From positions 1,162,501 through 1,226,500 of the forward strand of contig NZ_CP012184.1 of assembly GCF_001420995.1 (NCBI RefSeq): a stretch of DNA of 64,000 bases, written 5' to 3'. Source of the DNA: Pseudonocardia sp. EC080619-01 (GTDB taxonomy: Bacteria; Actinomycetota; Actinomycetes; Mycobacteriales; Pseudonocardiaceae). This document shows, one piece after another, positions 55,627 through 64,000 of this stretch; the first letter of the stretch is position 1, and each line of letters starts with the position of its first letter. A program made the position numbers and the translations under genes. The notes beneath the pieces were generated by a model that did not search any database, was not told the DNA's origin, and saw only the letters and a program-made list of their open reading frames with translations.

Positions 55627-57000
55627 ATGTCCCCCACCCCCGCCCAGCGGCTCGCGTCCCTGCTGGAGGACGTCCTCGGCGCCCCGCTCCCGGTGCGGCT
55701 GCGCGCCTGGGACGGCAGCGAGGCCGGTCACCCGGGTTCCCCGGACGACCCGCACCCGCCGACGGTGATCGTCCGGCGCCGGCGCGCGCTGCGACGCCTG
55801 CTCTGGTCCCCGGGCGAGCTGGGGCTGGCCCGCGCGTTCGTCTCCGGTGACCTGGACGTCGACGGCGACGTCGCCGACGGGCTGTCCCGGTTCTGGCAGC
55901 TGGCCCGCCCCGGTTCCGGGGCGGTGCGGCCGGACCTGCGGCAGAAGGTGTCGGCGCTGCGCACCGCGGCCCGGCTGCGCGCCGTGGGCCCGCCGCCGAA
56001 GCCGCCCGCCTCGGAGGCCCGGCTCGGCGGCCGGCTGCACACGCGACGGCGCGACTCCGACGCGATCAGCCACCACTACGACCTCTCCAACGAGTTCTAC
56101 GCGTTCCTGCTGGACCCGCAGATGGCGTACTCGTGCGGCTACTGGACCCGTGACGAGGGCCCCGACTACACCCTGGTCGACGCGCAGCGCGACAAGCTGG
56201 ACCTGATCTGCCGCAAGCTCGGGCTCGGGCCCGGGATGCGGCTGCTCGACGTCGGCTGCGGCTGGGCGTCGCTGCTGGTGCACGCCGCCGAGCACTACGG
56301 CGTGCACGCCACCGGGGTGACGCTGTCGGCGCAGCAGCGCGACTACGGCGTCGAGCGGGTCCGGCGCGCGGGCCTGTCCGACCGGGTCGAGATCCGCCTG
56401 CAGGACTACCGCGAGATCGACGACCAGCCGTTCGACGCGGTGGCCTCGATCGAGATGGGCGAGCACGTCGGCCAGGACAACTACCCCGTGTACGCGGAGC
56501 GGCTGCACCGGCTGCTGCGCCCGCACGGCCGGCTGCTGCTGCAGCAGATGTCGCGCGGATCGGCCGGCGCCAACACCGCCCCGGGCGGCGGGGCGTTCAT
56601 GGAGTCCTACGTCGCCCCGGACATGTACATGCGCCCGCTCGGCGAGACCCTCGGCTTCCTGGAGCGTGCCGGGCACGAGATCGTCGACGTGCACTCGCTG
56701 CGGGAGCACTACGTGTGGACGGTCCGGCCCTGGTTGGAGACCCTGCAGCGGCACCGCGAGACCGCCGTCCGGATGATCGGTGAGGAGCAGTGGCGGATCT
56801 GGCTGCTGTACCTGGCCGGGGCCGCGCTGGCCTTCGAGGAGAACCGGATGGGCGTGCACCAGGTCCTCACCGTGCGCCCCGGGACCGACGGCACCTCCGG
56901 GCTGCCGCGCAGCCGCTCCGGGATCCTGGGCCGCGACCCCGCCCTGGACCCGGCCCCGGCGGCTCCGGCGCGCGAGCAGGACCCCGCCACCGCAGGATGA
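55627..57000 (+). CDS. CFA-type SAM-dependent fatty-acid methyltransferase, copy 2
   Basis: A 457-residue paralogue of the preceding protein. Lipid-binding N-terminal half with GDLDVDGDVADGLSRF, the core SHHYDLSNEFYAF (148-160), SAM site LDVGCGWAS (207-214) and EMGEHVGQDNYPVYAERLHR. It differs from copy 1 in keeping VGCGW rather than IGTGW, lacking the FQFSL terminus and having an Ala/Pro-rich tail. It resembles UfaA1-type proteins more than copy 1 does; that is an impression, not an alignment. ATG at 55627 with GAGGAG upstream, 9 nt after copy 1. Confidence 0.92.
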   Translation: MSPTPAQRLASLLEDVLGAPLPVRLRAWDGSEAGHPGSPDDPHPPTVIVRRRRALRRLLWSPGELGLARAFVSGDLDVDGDVADGLSRFWQLARPGSGAVRPDLRQKVSALRTAARLRAVGPPPKPPASEARLGGRLHTRRRDSDAISHHYDLSNEFYAFLLDPQMAYSCGYWTRDEGPDYTLVDAQRDKLDLICRKLGLGPGMRLLDVGCGWASLLVHAAEHYGVHATGVTLSAQQRDYGVERVRRAGLSDRVEIRLQDYREIDDQPFDAVASIEMGEHVGQDNYPVYAERLHRLLRPHGRLLLQQMSRGSAGANTAPGGGAFMESYVAPDMYMRPLGETLGFLERAGHEIVDVHSLREHYVWTVRPWLETLQRHRETAVRMIGEEQWRIWLLYLAGAALAFEENRMGVHQVLTVRPGTDGTSGLPRSRSGILGRDPALDPAPAAPAREQDPATAG

Positions 57001-57004
57001 TCAC

Positions 57005-57835
57005 GTGAACCCGTACCCCTGGACCGCCCTGGCCGCGAACCTCGGCGTCACCCTGGCCGCCGTCCTCGTGCTGATGGTCGTGGCGCTCGCGGTCGGCGTG
57101 CGGCGCGGCCGGCACGACGGCGTCGACGTCGTCTGGGGGCTCGGGTTCGTCCTGGTCGCGCTGGTCAGCGCGGTGACGGCGACGCTGCTCGATCCCTCCG
57201 GGGACGCCTGGCGACGGGTGCTGGTGGTCGTTCTCGTCACCGTCTGGGGTGGCCGGCTGGCCCGGCACATCGCCCGGCGCAACCACGGGAAGCCGGAGGA
57301 CCGGCGCTACGTCGATCTCCTCGCCCGCGCGCCCGGGAACCCGGCGGCGTACGCGTTCCGGAAGGTCTACCTGACCCAGGGCGCGGTCATGTGGGTCGTG
57401 TCGCTGCCGGTGCAGATCGCGCCGTACGGGGCGGTGGGGACCTGGGGCGTGGTCGTCACCGTGCTCGGGATGCTGGTCTGGGCGGTCGGGTTCGGCTTCG
57501 AGGTCGTCGGCGACGCCCAGCTGGCCCGGTTCACCGCCGATCCCGCGCACCGCGGCGAGGTCCTCGACTCCGGGCTGTGGCGCTACACGCGGCACCCCAA
57601 CTACTTCGGCGACGCGTGTGTCTGGTGGGGGCTGGGGCTCCTGGCCCTGGCACATCCGGCCGGGCTGATCGGTCTGGTCGGCGTCGCCGTCATCACGGCC
57701 AACCTGGTCAAGGGCACGGGCGCCGCACTGCTGGAGCGCGACATCGCCGACCGGCGCCCCGGCTACGCCGACTACGTCCGCCGCACCAGCGGGTTCCTCC
57801 CGCTCCCGCCGCGCGCGCCCCGCCCGCAGCCGTGA
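57005..57835 (+). CDS. DUF1295 membrane protein (steroid-reductase-like)
   Basis: A 276-residue integral membrane protein with six or seven helices. The C-terminal region has the hallmark of DUF1295 and of isoprenylcysteine methyltransferase/steroid 5-alpha-reductase-like enzymes: GLWRYTRHPNYFGDACVWWG, and ERDIADRRPGYADYVRRTSGFLP. Such proteins bind NAD(P)H or SAM in the membrane, so it may be the reductase that completes a branched chain; inferred. GTG at 57005, 4 nt after copy 2. It ends the operon; no sigK or rskA follows. Confidence 0.88.
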   Translation: MNPYPWTALAANLGVTLAAVLVLMVVALAVGVRRGRHDGVDVVWGLGFVLVALVSAVTATLLDPSGDAWRRVLVVVLVTVWGGRLARHIARRNHGKPEDRRYVDLLARAPGNPAAYAFRKVYLTQGAVMWVVSLPVQIAPYGAVGTWGVVVTVLGMLVWAVGFGFEVVGDAQLARFTADPAHRGEVLDSGLWRYTRHPNYFGDACVWWGLGLLALAHPAGLIGLVGVAVITANLVKGTGAALLERDIADRRPGYADYVRRTSGFLPLPPRAPRPQP

Positions 57836-57947
57836 CCCGCCTGCGGGATCATCGGACGCACCCGGACGCCGAACCGGCACGGTCCGCGGACCGAACGTCA
57901 CGGCGAGACCGTTCCCCTTCCAGCCCTTCCCAGCCCGAGGAGACACC

Positions 57948-58412
57948 ATGGCCGTCGGCGACCTCGCCACCGACTTCGAACTGGCCGACGAGACGGGCGC
58001 CCCGCGCCGGCTCACCGACCTGCTGGCCGCCGGCCCGGTCGTCCTGTTCTTCTACCGCGCCGCGATGACGGGCGGCTGCACCCAGGAGGCCTGCCACTTC
58101 CGCGACCTCTCGGCGGAGTTCGCCGAGCTGGGCGCGCAGCCCGTCGGGATCTCCAGCGACCGGCCGGACAAGCAGAACATGTTCGCCGCCGCGAACGGCT
58201 TCGGCTTCCCGCTGCTGTCCGACGCCGACCACACCGTCGCGAAGTCGTTCGGCGCGTGGCGGGCGTGGCTGCCGGGCAACTTCCACACCCGGCGCCGCAC
58301 CTTCGTCATCGGCACCGACCGCCGGATCCTCGCCGAGATCGGCTCCGAGACGGCGATGACCAAGCACGCCGACGACGCGCTGGCCACGCTGCGCGAGCAG
58401 CGAGCCGCGTAG
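57948..58412 (+). CDS. Peroxiredoxin (Bcp/PrxQ type)
   Basis: A 154-residue thiol peroxidase. Peroxidatic Cys at 44 and resolving Cys at 49 (TGGCTQEACHF) are the classic five-residue spacing of atypical PrxQ enzymes; Thr (41) of the T-x-x-C motif is present. RTFVIGTDRRI completes the thioredoxin fold. ATG at 57948 with GAGGAG upstream. It converges on map with 1 bp between the stops. Confidence 0.93.
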   Translation: MAVGDLATDFELADETGAPRRLTDLLAAGPVVLFFYRAAMTGGCTQEACHFRDLSAEFAELGAQPVGISSDRPDKQNMFAAANGFGFPLLSDADHTVAKSFGAWRAWLPGNFHTRRRTFVIGTDRRILAEIGSETAMTKHADDALATLREQRAA

Positions 58413-58413
58413 G

Positions 58414-59271
58414 TCAGGGCAGCGTCAGGATCTCCGCGCCGTCGTCGGTGACGACGATGGTGTGCTCGAACTGGGCGACCCAGGACTTGTCCTTGGTGAC
58501 GACGGTCCAGTCGTCGTCCCAGGTGTCGTGGTCGATGCCGCCGAGGGTGATCATCGGCTCGATCGTGAAGGTCATCCCCGGGACGAGCTCGGTGTGCACG
58601 TCGGGCTGGTCGTAGTGCAGCACGACCAGGCCCGAGTGGAACTCGTGGGCGATGCCGTGGCCGGTGAAGTCACGGACGACGCCGTAGCCGAAGCGCTTCG
58701 CGTAGGACTCGATCACCCGTCCGACGACGTTGAGCTCACGGCCCGGGCGGACGGCCTTGATCGACCGCATCGTCGCCTCGCGGGTGCGCTCGACGAGCAG
58801 CCGCGGCTCCTCGGCGACGTCACCGGCGAGGAACGTGGCGTTGGTGTCGCCGTGCACACCGTTCACGAAGGCGGTGACGTCGACGTTGAGGATGTCGCCG
58901 TCGTCGATCACCGTGCTGTCCGGGATCCCGTGGCAGATGACCTCGTTGAGGCTGGTGCAGCAGGACTTCGGGAAACCGCGGTAGCCCAGCGTCGACGGGT
59001 AGGCGTCGTGGTCGAGCAGGAACTCGTGGACCACGCGGTCGATCTCGTCGGTGGTGATCCCGGGCCGGACCGTCTCGCCGGCCAGCGCGAGCGCCTGCGC
59101 GGCGACCTTCCCGGCGTGCCGCATGAGCTCGATCGTCTCGGGCGTCTGGACGTCACCGTTGCGGCTGCGCGCCGGGGCCGGCTTGCCGACGTACTCGGGC
59201 CGCGGGATGTGCTTCGGCACCTCGCGGATCGGGGTCTGCGTGCCGGGGACGAGCAACGTGCGGGTGGCCAT
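58414..59271 (-). CDS. map: Methionine aminopeptidase, type I
   Basis: Removes N-terminal Met from nascent proteins. 285 residues with the actinobacterial N-terminal SH3-binding-like extension (ARPEYVGK-type: PRPEYVGKP at 24-32). Metal ligands are D131 and D142 (GDTNATF), H205 ([10 protein letters not shown]), E238 (FTIEPM) and E269 (FEHTIVV). H114 (VICHGIP) is the substrate-site His. ATG at 59271 is chosen because M. tuberculosis MapB starts at the same place; an ATG three codons upstream is possible. Confidence 0.95.
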   Translation of the reverse strand: MATRTLLVPGTQTPIREVPKHIPRPEYVGKPAPARSRNGDVQTPETIELMRHAGKVAAQALALAGETVRPGITTDEIDRVVHEFLLDHDAYPSTLGYRGFPKSCCTSLNEVICHGIPDSTVIDDGDILNVDVTAFVNGVHGDTNATFLAGDVAEEPRLLVERTREATMRSIKAVRPGRELNVVGRVIESYAKRFGYGVVRDFTGHGIAHEFHSGLVVLHYDQPDVHTELVPGMTFTIEPMITLGGIDHDTWDDDWTVVTKDKSWVAQFEHTIVVTDDGAEILTLP

Positions 59272-59301
59272 GTCCTCCATGGTAGGCCTCGGAGCGCGTC
59301 C

Positions 59302-59679
59302 TCAGCCGCGTGACGTCTCCCGCGCCGCCCGCACCCGTACGACGGCCGCCGAGACCCCGCGCCAGCCCAGCAGCAGCACGGCGAGCGCGACCACCGTCAC
59401 GATCGCGAAGGACAGCGGGAGCCGGCCCAGGAACGCCCAGCGCAGCAGGCACCCCACGCCCGCGGTGAGCGCCACCACCACCAGTCCCGCACGGAACGAG
59501 ACCGGCTCGGCCCGCACCCACGGCGTCGCCCACGCCACCGCCGCCCCGGCCAGGAACGGCAGCGCGGTCCCGGCGAGCCCGACGACGCTGCCCGCCTCGG
59601 CATGGCTCATCCGCCCGATCGCGGCGAACACCACGACCGCAACGACATCGGCGACCACAGCACCCCGACGGGAGAACAC
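59302..59679 (-). CDS. DUF3054-family membrane protein
   Basis: A 125-residue four-helix membrane protein of the DUF3054 family (DVVAVVVFAAIGRMSH near the N-terminus, WATPWVRAEP and LRWAFLGRLPLSFAIV later). Function unknown. The GTG at 59679 is chosen because TATCCT (59686-59691, minus strand) lies 6 nt upstream, the spacing of a leaderless start; a GTG at 59703 would lie inside the terminator hairpin. Confidence 0.85.
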   Translation of the reverse strand: MFSRRGAVVADVVAVVVFAAIGRMSHAEAGSVVGLAGTALPFLAGAAVAWATPWVRAEPVSFRAGLVVVALTAGVGCLLRWAFLGRLPLSFAIVTVVALAVLLLGWRGVSAAVVRVRAARETSRG

Positions 59680-59695
59680 GAACCAAGGATAGGCC

Positions 59696-59759
59696 GTGAT
59701 CACGGATCGGGAAGCGGGGCGGCCACCTGTGACCGCCGGGCTTCCCGATCCGTGATCAC
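59696..59759 (-). terminator. 20-bp terminator hairpin overlapping PBP stop
   Basis: Arms 59696-59715 and 59740-59759 are perfect complements (core GATCACGGATCGGG), with a further partial pair GGCGG/CCGCC inside. The outer arm contains the PBP stop codon. The other arm contains TTCCCG, which sits 16 nt before the TATCCT -10 of the next gene, so the same DNA may serve as terminator and -35 region. Confidence 0.85.
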
Positions 59760-61585
59760 CGCGGGACGTTCTGCAGGAACTGGGAGGAGAGCTGGACCGC
59801 TGGGCCGGACGAGCCGCCGTCGACGATGAGGGTGGCGAAGGCCAGGTCGCCGCGGTAACCGGTGAACCAGCCGTGCGCGCGGTTGCTGCCGTCGGGCCCG
59901 GCGTACTCGGCGGTGCCGGTCTTGCCGAACACCTCGCCCTGCCCGTTCACCGCCGTCGCCGTGCCGGAGGTGACGACCGCCCGCATCATCGGCCGCAGCT
60001 GGTCGAGCACCGCACGGTCGGGGGTGCCCGGCGCGACCGTCGCCTCGGAGGGCAGGCCACGGATCAGGCTCGGTGTCACCGGGGCGCCGTGCGCGATCGT
60101 CGCCGACACCATCGCCATCCCGAACGGCGACGCCAGCACGTCGCCCTGGCCCATCCCGTCGGACGCCCGCTGCAGGTCGTCGGTCGCCGCGTCGACGCTG
60201 CCGGTGATCGTCGTCATGCCGGGGATGTTCCAGTCCGCGCCGAAGCCGAGCGCCTTGCCCGCGTTCGGCAGCCCCTCCGCCGGGAGGCCGAGGGCGAGCC
60301 GGGTGAAGGTGGTGTTGCACGAGCGGGCGAACGCCTGCTGCAGCGGGACGGTGCCGAGCGCGAACGTGTCCTCGTTCGGGATGGTCCGGCCGTCGATCAC
60401 GGTGGTGCCGGGGCAGTCGACCGGCGACTGCGGGGTGAGGTTCTCCGCGGGCATCGCCCCGTACGCGGTGATCATCTTGAAGGTGGAGCCCGGGGGGTAG
60501 CGGCCGGTCAGGGCGACGGCGCCGTCCCGGTCGGCGGCCGGGTTCTGCGCGACGGCCAGGACCGCGCCGGTCGACGGCCGCACCGCGACGATCATCGCCT
60601 GCCGGGACTGCCCGTCGACGGCGGCCTGCGCGGCGTCCTGCACGGTGCGGTCCAGCTCCAGGGTCACCGGCTGCCCGGGCCCCGGCGGGGTGCCGGTCAG
60701 CGAACGGGCCGTGGACCCGTCCGCACCGACGGCGTCGACCGACCAGCCGGGCGTCCCGCCCGCGGCCTTGTCGATCTCGGCGCGGGCGCCCTGGATCACC
60801 TGGCCCGCGAACCCGGAGTCCGGGGGCAGCAGCCGGGTCGACGGCGCGAACCGCACCCCGGGGAGCTCGTAGATCCGGTCACGGACGCGCTGGTAGTCCG
60901 GCTGGCGCAGGACGGCGACCGTGTACGCCTGCCCCTCCGGGGTCCCGTTCGCGCCGGCGGTGATGCTCTGCCGGGTGATCGCGGGGTCGACCCCGCCGAG
61001 CGCGGAGCCGAGCGGCCCCGCGGCCTGGGCGACGTTGCGCTTGTCCAGGGTGATCGTGACGACCGGGGTGGGCGCGAGCAGCGTCGCGCCGCTCGCGTCG
61101 AGCACCGGAGCCGGATCGGCCGTGACGGTGCGGGCGACCGGGCGCTGCCCGTCGGCCAGGTCCGGCGCGAACGCCGCCGGGGACCAGTCGACCGCCCAGC
61201 CGGTGTCGTTCGCGTCCGTCTCCGGGGCGGCGACGAGGGGCAGGTCCAGGGTGTAGTTCCAGGCCCGGCCCTGCCCGAGGTCCCAGTTCACCTCGATCGT
61301 CGAGGTGGCCCGCTCCCCCTCGGTGCGGGTGCCGGTGACCCGCGCGGTCATCGCGGTCGCGGACAGGTCGGTGCGGGCGCGCTCGAGGTACGGTCCGGCC
61401 GCTGCCGGGTCGGTCGTGTACCCGCCCGCGACGGGCGCGTTGCCGGCCGCCCACGCCTCGGCGTACCGCTCGGCCGTCGTGCCTGCCCCCTCCCAGGGAC
61501 GCAGCAGCGCCACGACGACGCCGGCCGCCGCCAGGACGGCGATCACGGCAGCGAGGACGACGGGGCGGTTCCGCAGGGAGCGCAC
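59756..61585 (-). CDS. Penicillin-binding protein (MecA-N/transpeptidase)
   Basis: A 609-residue class B-like PBP, a peptidoglycan transpeptidase anchored by one N-terminal helix (about 10-28). An NTF2-like MecA_N domain (about 30-150) and a dimerisation domain precede the transpeptidase. Active-site motifs: S367-T-F-K370, S422-C-N424 and K555-T-G. The same gene in M. tuberculosis is Rv2864c (PbpLipo). GTG at 61585 follows CATACT (61594-61599, minus) by 8 nt, so probably leaderless. No lipobox is evident in this copy. Confidence 0.94.
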   Translation of the reverse strand: MRSLRNRPVVLAAVIAVLAAAGVVVALLRPWEGAGTTAERYAEAWAAGNAPVAGGYTTDPAAAGPYLERARTDLSATAMTARVTGTRTEGERATSTIEVNWDLGQGRAWNYTLDLPLVAAPETDANDTGWAVDWSPAAFAPDLADGQRPVARTVTADPAPVLDASGATLLAPTPVVTITLDKRNVAQAAGPLGSALGGVDPAITRQSITAGANGTPEGQAYTVAVLRQPDYQRVRDRIYELPGVRFAPSTRLLPPDSGFAGQVIQGARAEIDKAAGGTPGWSVDAVGADGSTARSLTGTPPGPGQPVTLELDRTVQDAAQAAVDGQSRQAMIVAVRPSTGAVLAVAQNPAADRDGAVALTGRYPPGSTFKMITAYGAMPAENLTPQSPVDCPGTTVIDGRTIPNEDTFALGTVPLQQAFARSCNTTFTRLALGLPAEGLPNAGKALGFGADWNIPGMTTITGSVDAATDDLQRASDGMGQGDVLASPFGMAMVSATIAHGAPVTPSLIRGLPSEATVAPGTPDRAVLDQLRPMMRAVVTSGTATAVNGQGEVFGKTGTAEYAGPDGSNRAHGWFTGYRGDLAFATLIVDGGSSGPAVQLSSQFLQNVPR

Positions 61586-61643
61586 GGTCGGTCAGTATGC
61601 CCACCCGGAGATCACGTGGAGATGAAGCCCCGGGGCAGCCGGC

Positions 61644-62489
61644 TCAGAACAGGACCGTCGCGAACCGGGCGACCTGGGTGAACCCCACCCGCCGGTACGC
61701 GGCGCGGGCCGGGGTGTTGAAGGCGTTGACGTACAGGCTGGCGCACCGGCCCATCGCGGACAGCGCCATCGCGACCGAGGCGGTGCCGGACGTCCCGAGG
61801 CCGTGCCCGCGCCAGGCCGGGTGCACCCAGACGCCCTGGATCTGCCCGACCGTCCGGGACAACGCACCGACCTCGGCCTTGAACACGACCTCGCCCTCGT
61901 GGAACCGGGCGAACGCCCGCCCCGAGGTGATCAGCTCGGCGACCCGGGCGCGGTACCCCGCGCCGCCGTCGCCGTCACGGGGGTCGACGCCGACCTCCTC
62001 GGTGAACATCGCGACGGCCGCCGGCAGGTAGCGGTCCAGCTCGGCGATCCGCACCGGGCGCACGTGCGGGTCGGGCGCCACCGCGGGCGGCCCCTGCAGC
62101 GCCATCAGTGGCTGGTCGGCGCGGATCTCGCGGGCCGGGCCCCAGCCGGGGGCGAGCTCGTCCCACAGCGGCATGACCAGCTCGGCACGGCCGACCAGCG
62201 ACGAGCAGACCCGCCCACCACGCCGCGCGCGGTCGGCGAAGGCGCGGATCGCGGCACGCTCGCCCCGCAGCGGGACCAGGTTGGCCCCGGAGAAGCAGAG
62301 CCCGTCGGCCGGCCCGCCGTACGACCACAGCTCACCGCCGAGCCGCCACGGATCCAGGCCCACGGCCTCGACGCGGGCGGCGACCATGCACGAGGCGACC
62401 GGATCGGCGTCGAGGGCGTCGTGCACCCCGGAGCGGTGACGATCGTCGAGAAGCCGTGCACCGGCCACCCTCAGCACGTCGGTCATCAT
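61644..62489 (-). CDS. GNAT acetyltransferase with DUF4081 domain (Rv2867c-like)
   Basis: A 281-residue protein. An N-terminal DUF4081-type domain (about 1-120, ARLLDDRHRSGVHDALDADPVASC and LWSYGGPADGLCFSGANLVPL) precedes a GNAT domain (about 140-281) with QIQGVWVHPAWRGHGLGTSG (acetyl-CoA loop) and YVNAFNTPARAAYRRVGF. Always found next to ispG in actinobacteria, as here, 34 bp downstream of it. Substrate unknown. ATG at 62489 or 62486. Confidence 0.88.
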   Translation of the reverse strand: MMTDVLRVAGARLLDDRHRSGVHDALDADPVASCMVAARVEAVGLDPWRLGGELWSYGGPADGLCFSGANLVPLRGERAAIRAFADRARRGGRVCSSLVGRAELVMPLWDELAPGWGPAREIRADQPLMALQGPPAVAPDPHVRPVRIAELDRYLPAAVAMFTEEVGVDPRDGDGGAGYRARVAELITSGRAFARFHEGEVVFKAEVGALSRTVGQIQGVWVHPAWRGHGLGTSGTASVAMALSAMGRCASLYVNAFNTPARAAYRRVGFTQVARFATVLF

Positions 62490-62523
62490 GCCACGCGGAC
62501 GGGACGCCAGCGCAGAGCCTTGT

Positions 62524-63681
62524 TCAGCCGACCGTCACCTGTGGCTCGCCCGTGGCGCCGTCGACCGGCTCGCCCATCTCCTCGGCGATCCGCATGGCCT
62601 CCTCGATGAGGGTCTCCACGATCTTGTGCTCCGGCACGGTCTTGATGACCTCGCCCTTCACGAAGATCTGGCCCTTGCCGTTGCCGGAGGCGACGCCGAG
62701 GTCGGCCTCGCGGGCCTCGCCCGGACCGTTCACGACGCAGCCCATGACGGCCACCCGCAGCGGGACCTCCATGCCGGTCAGGCCGGCGGTGACCTCGTCG
62801 GCGAGGGTGTAGACGTCGACCTGGGCCCGCCCGCAGGACGGGCAGGACACGATCTCCAGCTTGCGCGGGCGCAGGTTCAGCGACTCGAGGATCTGCTGGC
62901 CGACCTTGATCTCCTCGACCGGCGGCGCGGACAGGGACACCCGGATCGTGTCGCCGATCCCCTGGCGCAGCAGCGCGCCGAACGCGACCGCGGACTTGAT
63001 GGTGCCCTGGAACGCCGGGCCGGCCTCGGTGACGCCGAGGTGCAGCGGGTAGTCGCACTGCTCGGCCAGCAGCTCGTAGGCACGGACCATGACGACCGGG
63101 TCGTTGTGCTTCACCGAGATCTTGATGTCGTGGAAGTCGTGCTCGGCGAACAGGCTCGCCTCCCACAGCGCGGACTCGGCGAGGGCCTCCGGCGTGGCCT
63201 TGCCGTGCTTCTCCATCAGCCGCTTGTCCAGCGAGCCGGCGTTGACGCCGATCCGGATCGGCGTGCCGTGGTCGCGCGCGGCGTGCGCGATCTCCTTGAC
63301 CTGGTCGTCGAACTTGCGGATGTTGCCGGGGTTCACCCGGACCGCGGCGCAGCCCGCCTCGATCGCGGCGAACACGTACTTCGGCTGGAAGTGGATGTCG
63401 GCGATCACCGGGATCTGCGACTTCTGCGCGATGGCCGGGAGGGCCTCGGCGTCGTCGGCGGACGGGCACGCGACACGGACGATGTCGCAGCCGGACGCGG
63501 TCAGCTCCGCGATCTGCTGCAACGTCGCGTTGACGTCCGAGGTCAGGGTGGTCGTCATCGACTGGACGGAGATCGGGTGGTCGGAGCCGACGCCGACCGG
63601 CCCGACCTGCAGCTGCCGGGTCTTCCGGCGCGGGGCCAGGGTCGGCGCGGGCGCGGAGGGCATACCCAGGGAGACGCTCAC
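62524..63681 (-). CDS. ispG: 4-hydroxy-3-methylbut-2-en-1-yl diphosphate synthase IspG
   Basis: [4Fe-4S] enzyme of the MEP isoprenoid pathway, turning MEcPP into HMBPP. 385 residues. Cluster ligands C280 and C283 ([11 protein letters not shown]), C315 (GCVVNGPGE) and Glu 322; the TIM-barrel N-terminus has [14 protein letters not shown] and [11 protein letters not shown] at 63681 is chosen: GATAGT (63689-63694, minus) lies 7 nt upstream and homologues begin with the same xVxLGMP. Next to the Rv2867c-like gene, as in M. tuberculosis. Confidence 0.97.
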   Translation of the reverse strand: MSVSLGMPSAPAPTLAPRRKTRQLQVGPVGVGSDHPISVQSMTTTLTSDVNATLQQIAELTASGCDIVRVACPSADDAEALPAIAQKSQIPVIADIHFQPKYVFAAIEAGCAAVRVNPGNIRKFDDQVKEIAHAARDHGTPIRIGVNAGSLDKRLMEKHGKATPEALAESALWEASLFAEHDFHDIKISVKHNDPVVMVRAYELLAEQCDYPLHLGVTEAGPAFQGTIKSAVAFGALLRQGIGDTIRVSLSAPPVEEIKVGQQILESLNLRPRKLEIVSCPSCGRAQVDVYTLADEVTAGLTGMEVPLRVAVMGCVVNGPGEAREADLGVASGNGKGQIFVKGEVIKTVPEHKIVETLIEEAMRIAEEMGEPVDGATGEPQVTVG

Positions 63682-64000
63682 GACCCCCACTATCCCATCG
63701 CTGCGCGCAGCGTGCCGTCTCCGGTGAGGAGGGGCACTGCGCTCCCCCCGCTCGACGGAGAGCGGTGGTGGCCGTAACCGCGGCCTGACCAGTGCAGGGG
63801 TACAGCCCCAGCAGCTCGCACACCGCTCGACTCATGGCCCGGAAGGCCCTCGACCAATCGCCGCACGATCGCTCAGTCCACGGCTGATAACGAGTAGATC
63901 ACCACGAGCACGGACCGGCACCGCTGCAAGCGTGATTACTCACCAGTTCCCACACTCCAAGATTTGACGCCGCGTAACCGGCCAGCCTCGCGAGCGGCAA
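63682..64000. other. Right edge: no gene recognised
   Basis: The last 319 bp hold the ispG promoter (GATAGT at 63689-63694, minus strand) and then sequence without a convincing gene on either strand. From about 63830 the base composition is visibly less GC-rich (e.g. TGATTACTCACC, CCAAGATTTGACG) than the rest of the window. In related genomes rip1 and dxr lie upstream of ispG; no part of rip1 is visible here. Confidence 0.6.

Noticed and set aside
53995..56859. A 954-codon open frame opposite the CFA methyltransferases
   Set aside because: Its composition (Val/Gln/His/Arg-rich) is that of an antisense shadow; the plus-strand genes carry clear family motifs and tight operon overlaps.
63682..64000. 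tRNA gene or attachment site at the right edge
   Set aside because: No cloverleaf or T-arm consensus could be found on either strand; the composition shift alone is not evidence of an integration site.

Overview
This is GC-rich (by eye well above 70 percent) actinobacterial chromosome. A mycothione reductase, F420/deazaflavin-type oxidoreductases, many GTG starts and many leaderless genes point to a mycothiol-producing actinomycete. The gene order is broadly collinear with the Mycobacterium tuberculosis segment from thyX (Rv2754c) to gcpE/ispG (Rv2868c). I suspect a Pseudonocardiaceae member, but the genus cannot be proved from sequence alone.

Layout. 1-5.4 kb: a Crp/Fnr regulator, thyX, a ribbon-helix-helix regulator coupled to a DUF4097 protein, a deazaflavin-dependent nitroreductase-family enzyme and an AbgT-family transporter. 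5.4-9.5 kb is accessory: a 17-nt tandem array, an IS630 element cleanly inserted at TA in a YcaQ/AlkX-like DNA glycosylase gene, a 0.5-kb field of phased palindromic repeats, and a Tat-lipoprotein intradiol dioxygenase. 9.6-19.2 kb: a GNAT gene, then a leftward run (dapB, DUF456, M16 peptidase, pnp, rpsO, thpR, an XRE regulator, ribF, truB). 19.2-23.2 kb: a C4-dicarboxylate locus (OmpR-type regulator, dctA, CitA/DcuS-like kinase). 23.3-32.6 kb: the leftward translation cluster rimP-nusA-ylxR-infB-DUF503-rbfA-nrnA, ending in a methyltransferase and a DinF-type MATE protein. 32.8-38.6 kb: a lipoprotein/DUF4439 pair, an aminotransferase, yjbQ, a secreted hypothetical protein, proS and a PPOX protein. 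38.6-41.3 kb: metY-metX behind a leaderless Cys-containing leader peptide. 41.4-48.8 kb: yaaA, a small exporter-like protein, a frameshifted RIO kinase, a DEAD-box helicase flanked on both sides by 20-nt phased arrays, lapA-like, SCO6745-like and ElaA-like genes. 48.9-51.1 kb: mtr and an acyltransferase. 51.5-57.8 kb: a tight six-gene lipid-modification operon (hydrolase, FAD oxidoreductase, DUF1365, two CFA-type methyltransferases, DUF1295). 57.9-63.7 kb: PrxQ/Bcp, map, DUF3054, a penicillin-binding protein, a GNAT protein and ispG.

How it fits together. Most genes are core: ribosome maturation and RNA decay (rimP, nusA, infB, rbfA, nrnA, rpsO, pnp, truB), lysine/peptidoglycan (dapB, PBP), isoprenoids (ispG), thymidylate (thyX), methionine (metXY), flavin (ribF) and redox defence (mtr, Prx, yaaA). 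The fatty-acid operon has the gene order of M. tuberculosis Rv0449c-Rv0446c (the sigK locus) but carries a second methyltransferase and lacks sigK/rskA.

Most unusual features: (i) palindromic arrays in four gaps between genes, where a GCAC/GGTGC core recurs every 19-20 nt, first in one orientation and then inverted, with a constant 15-17-nt turn; (ii) an IS630 transposase with no stop codon of its own, reading in frame into the host gene; (iii) a Cys leader peptide ahead of metY; (iv) a duplicated-methyltransferase sigK-type lipid operon without its sigma factor; (v) leaderless and structured starts, including overlapping divergent leaderless promoters.
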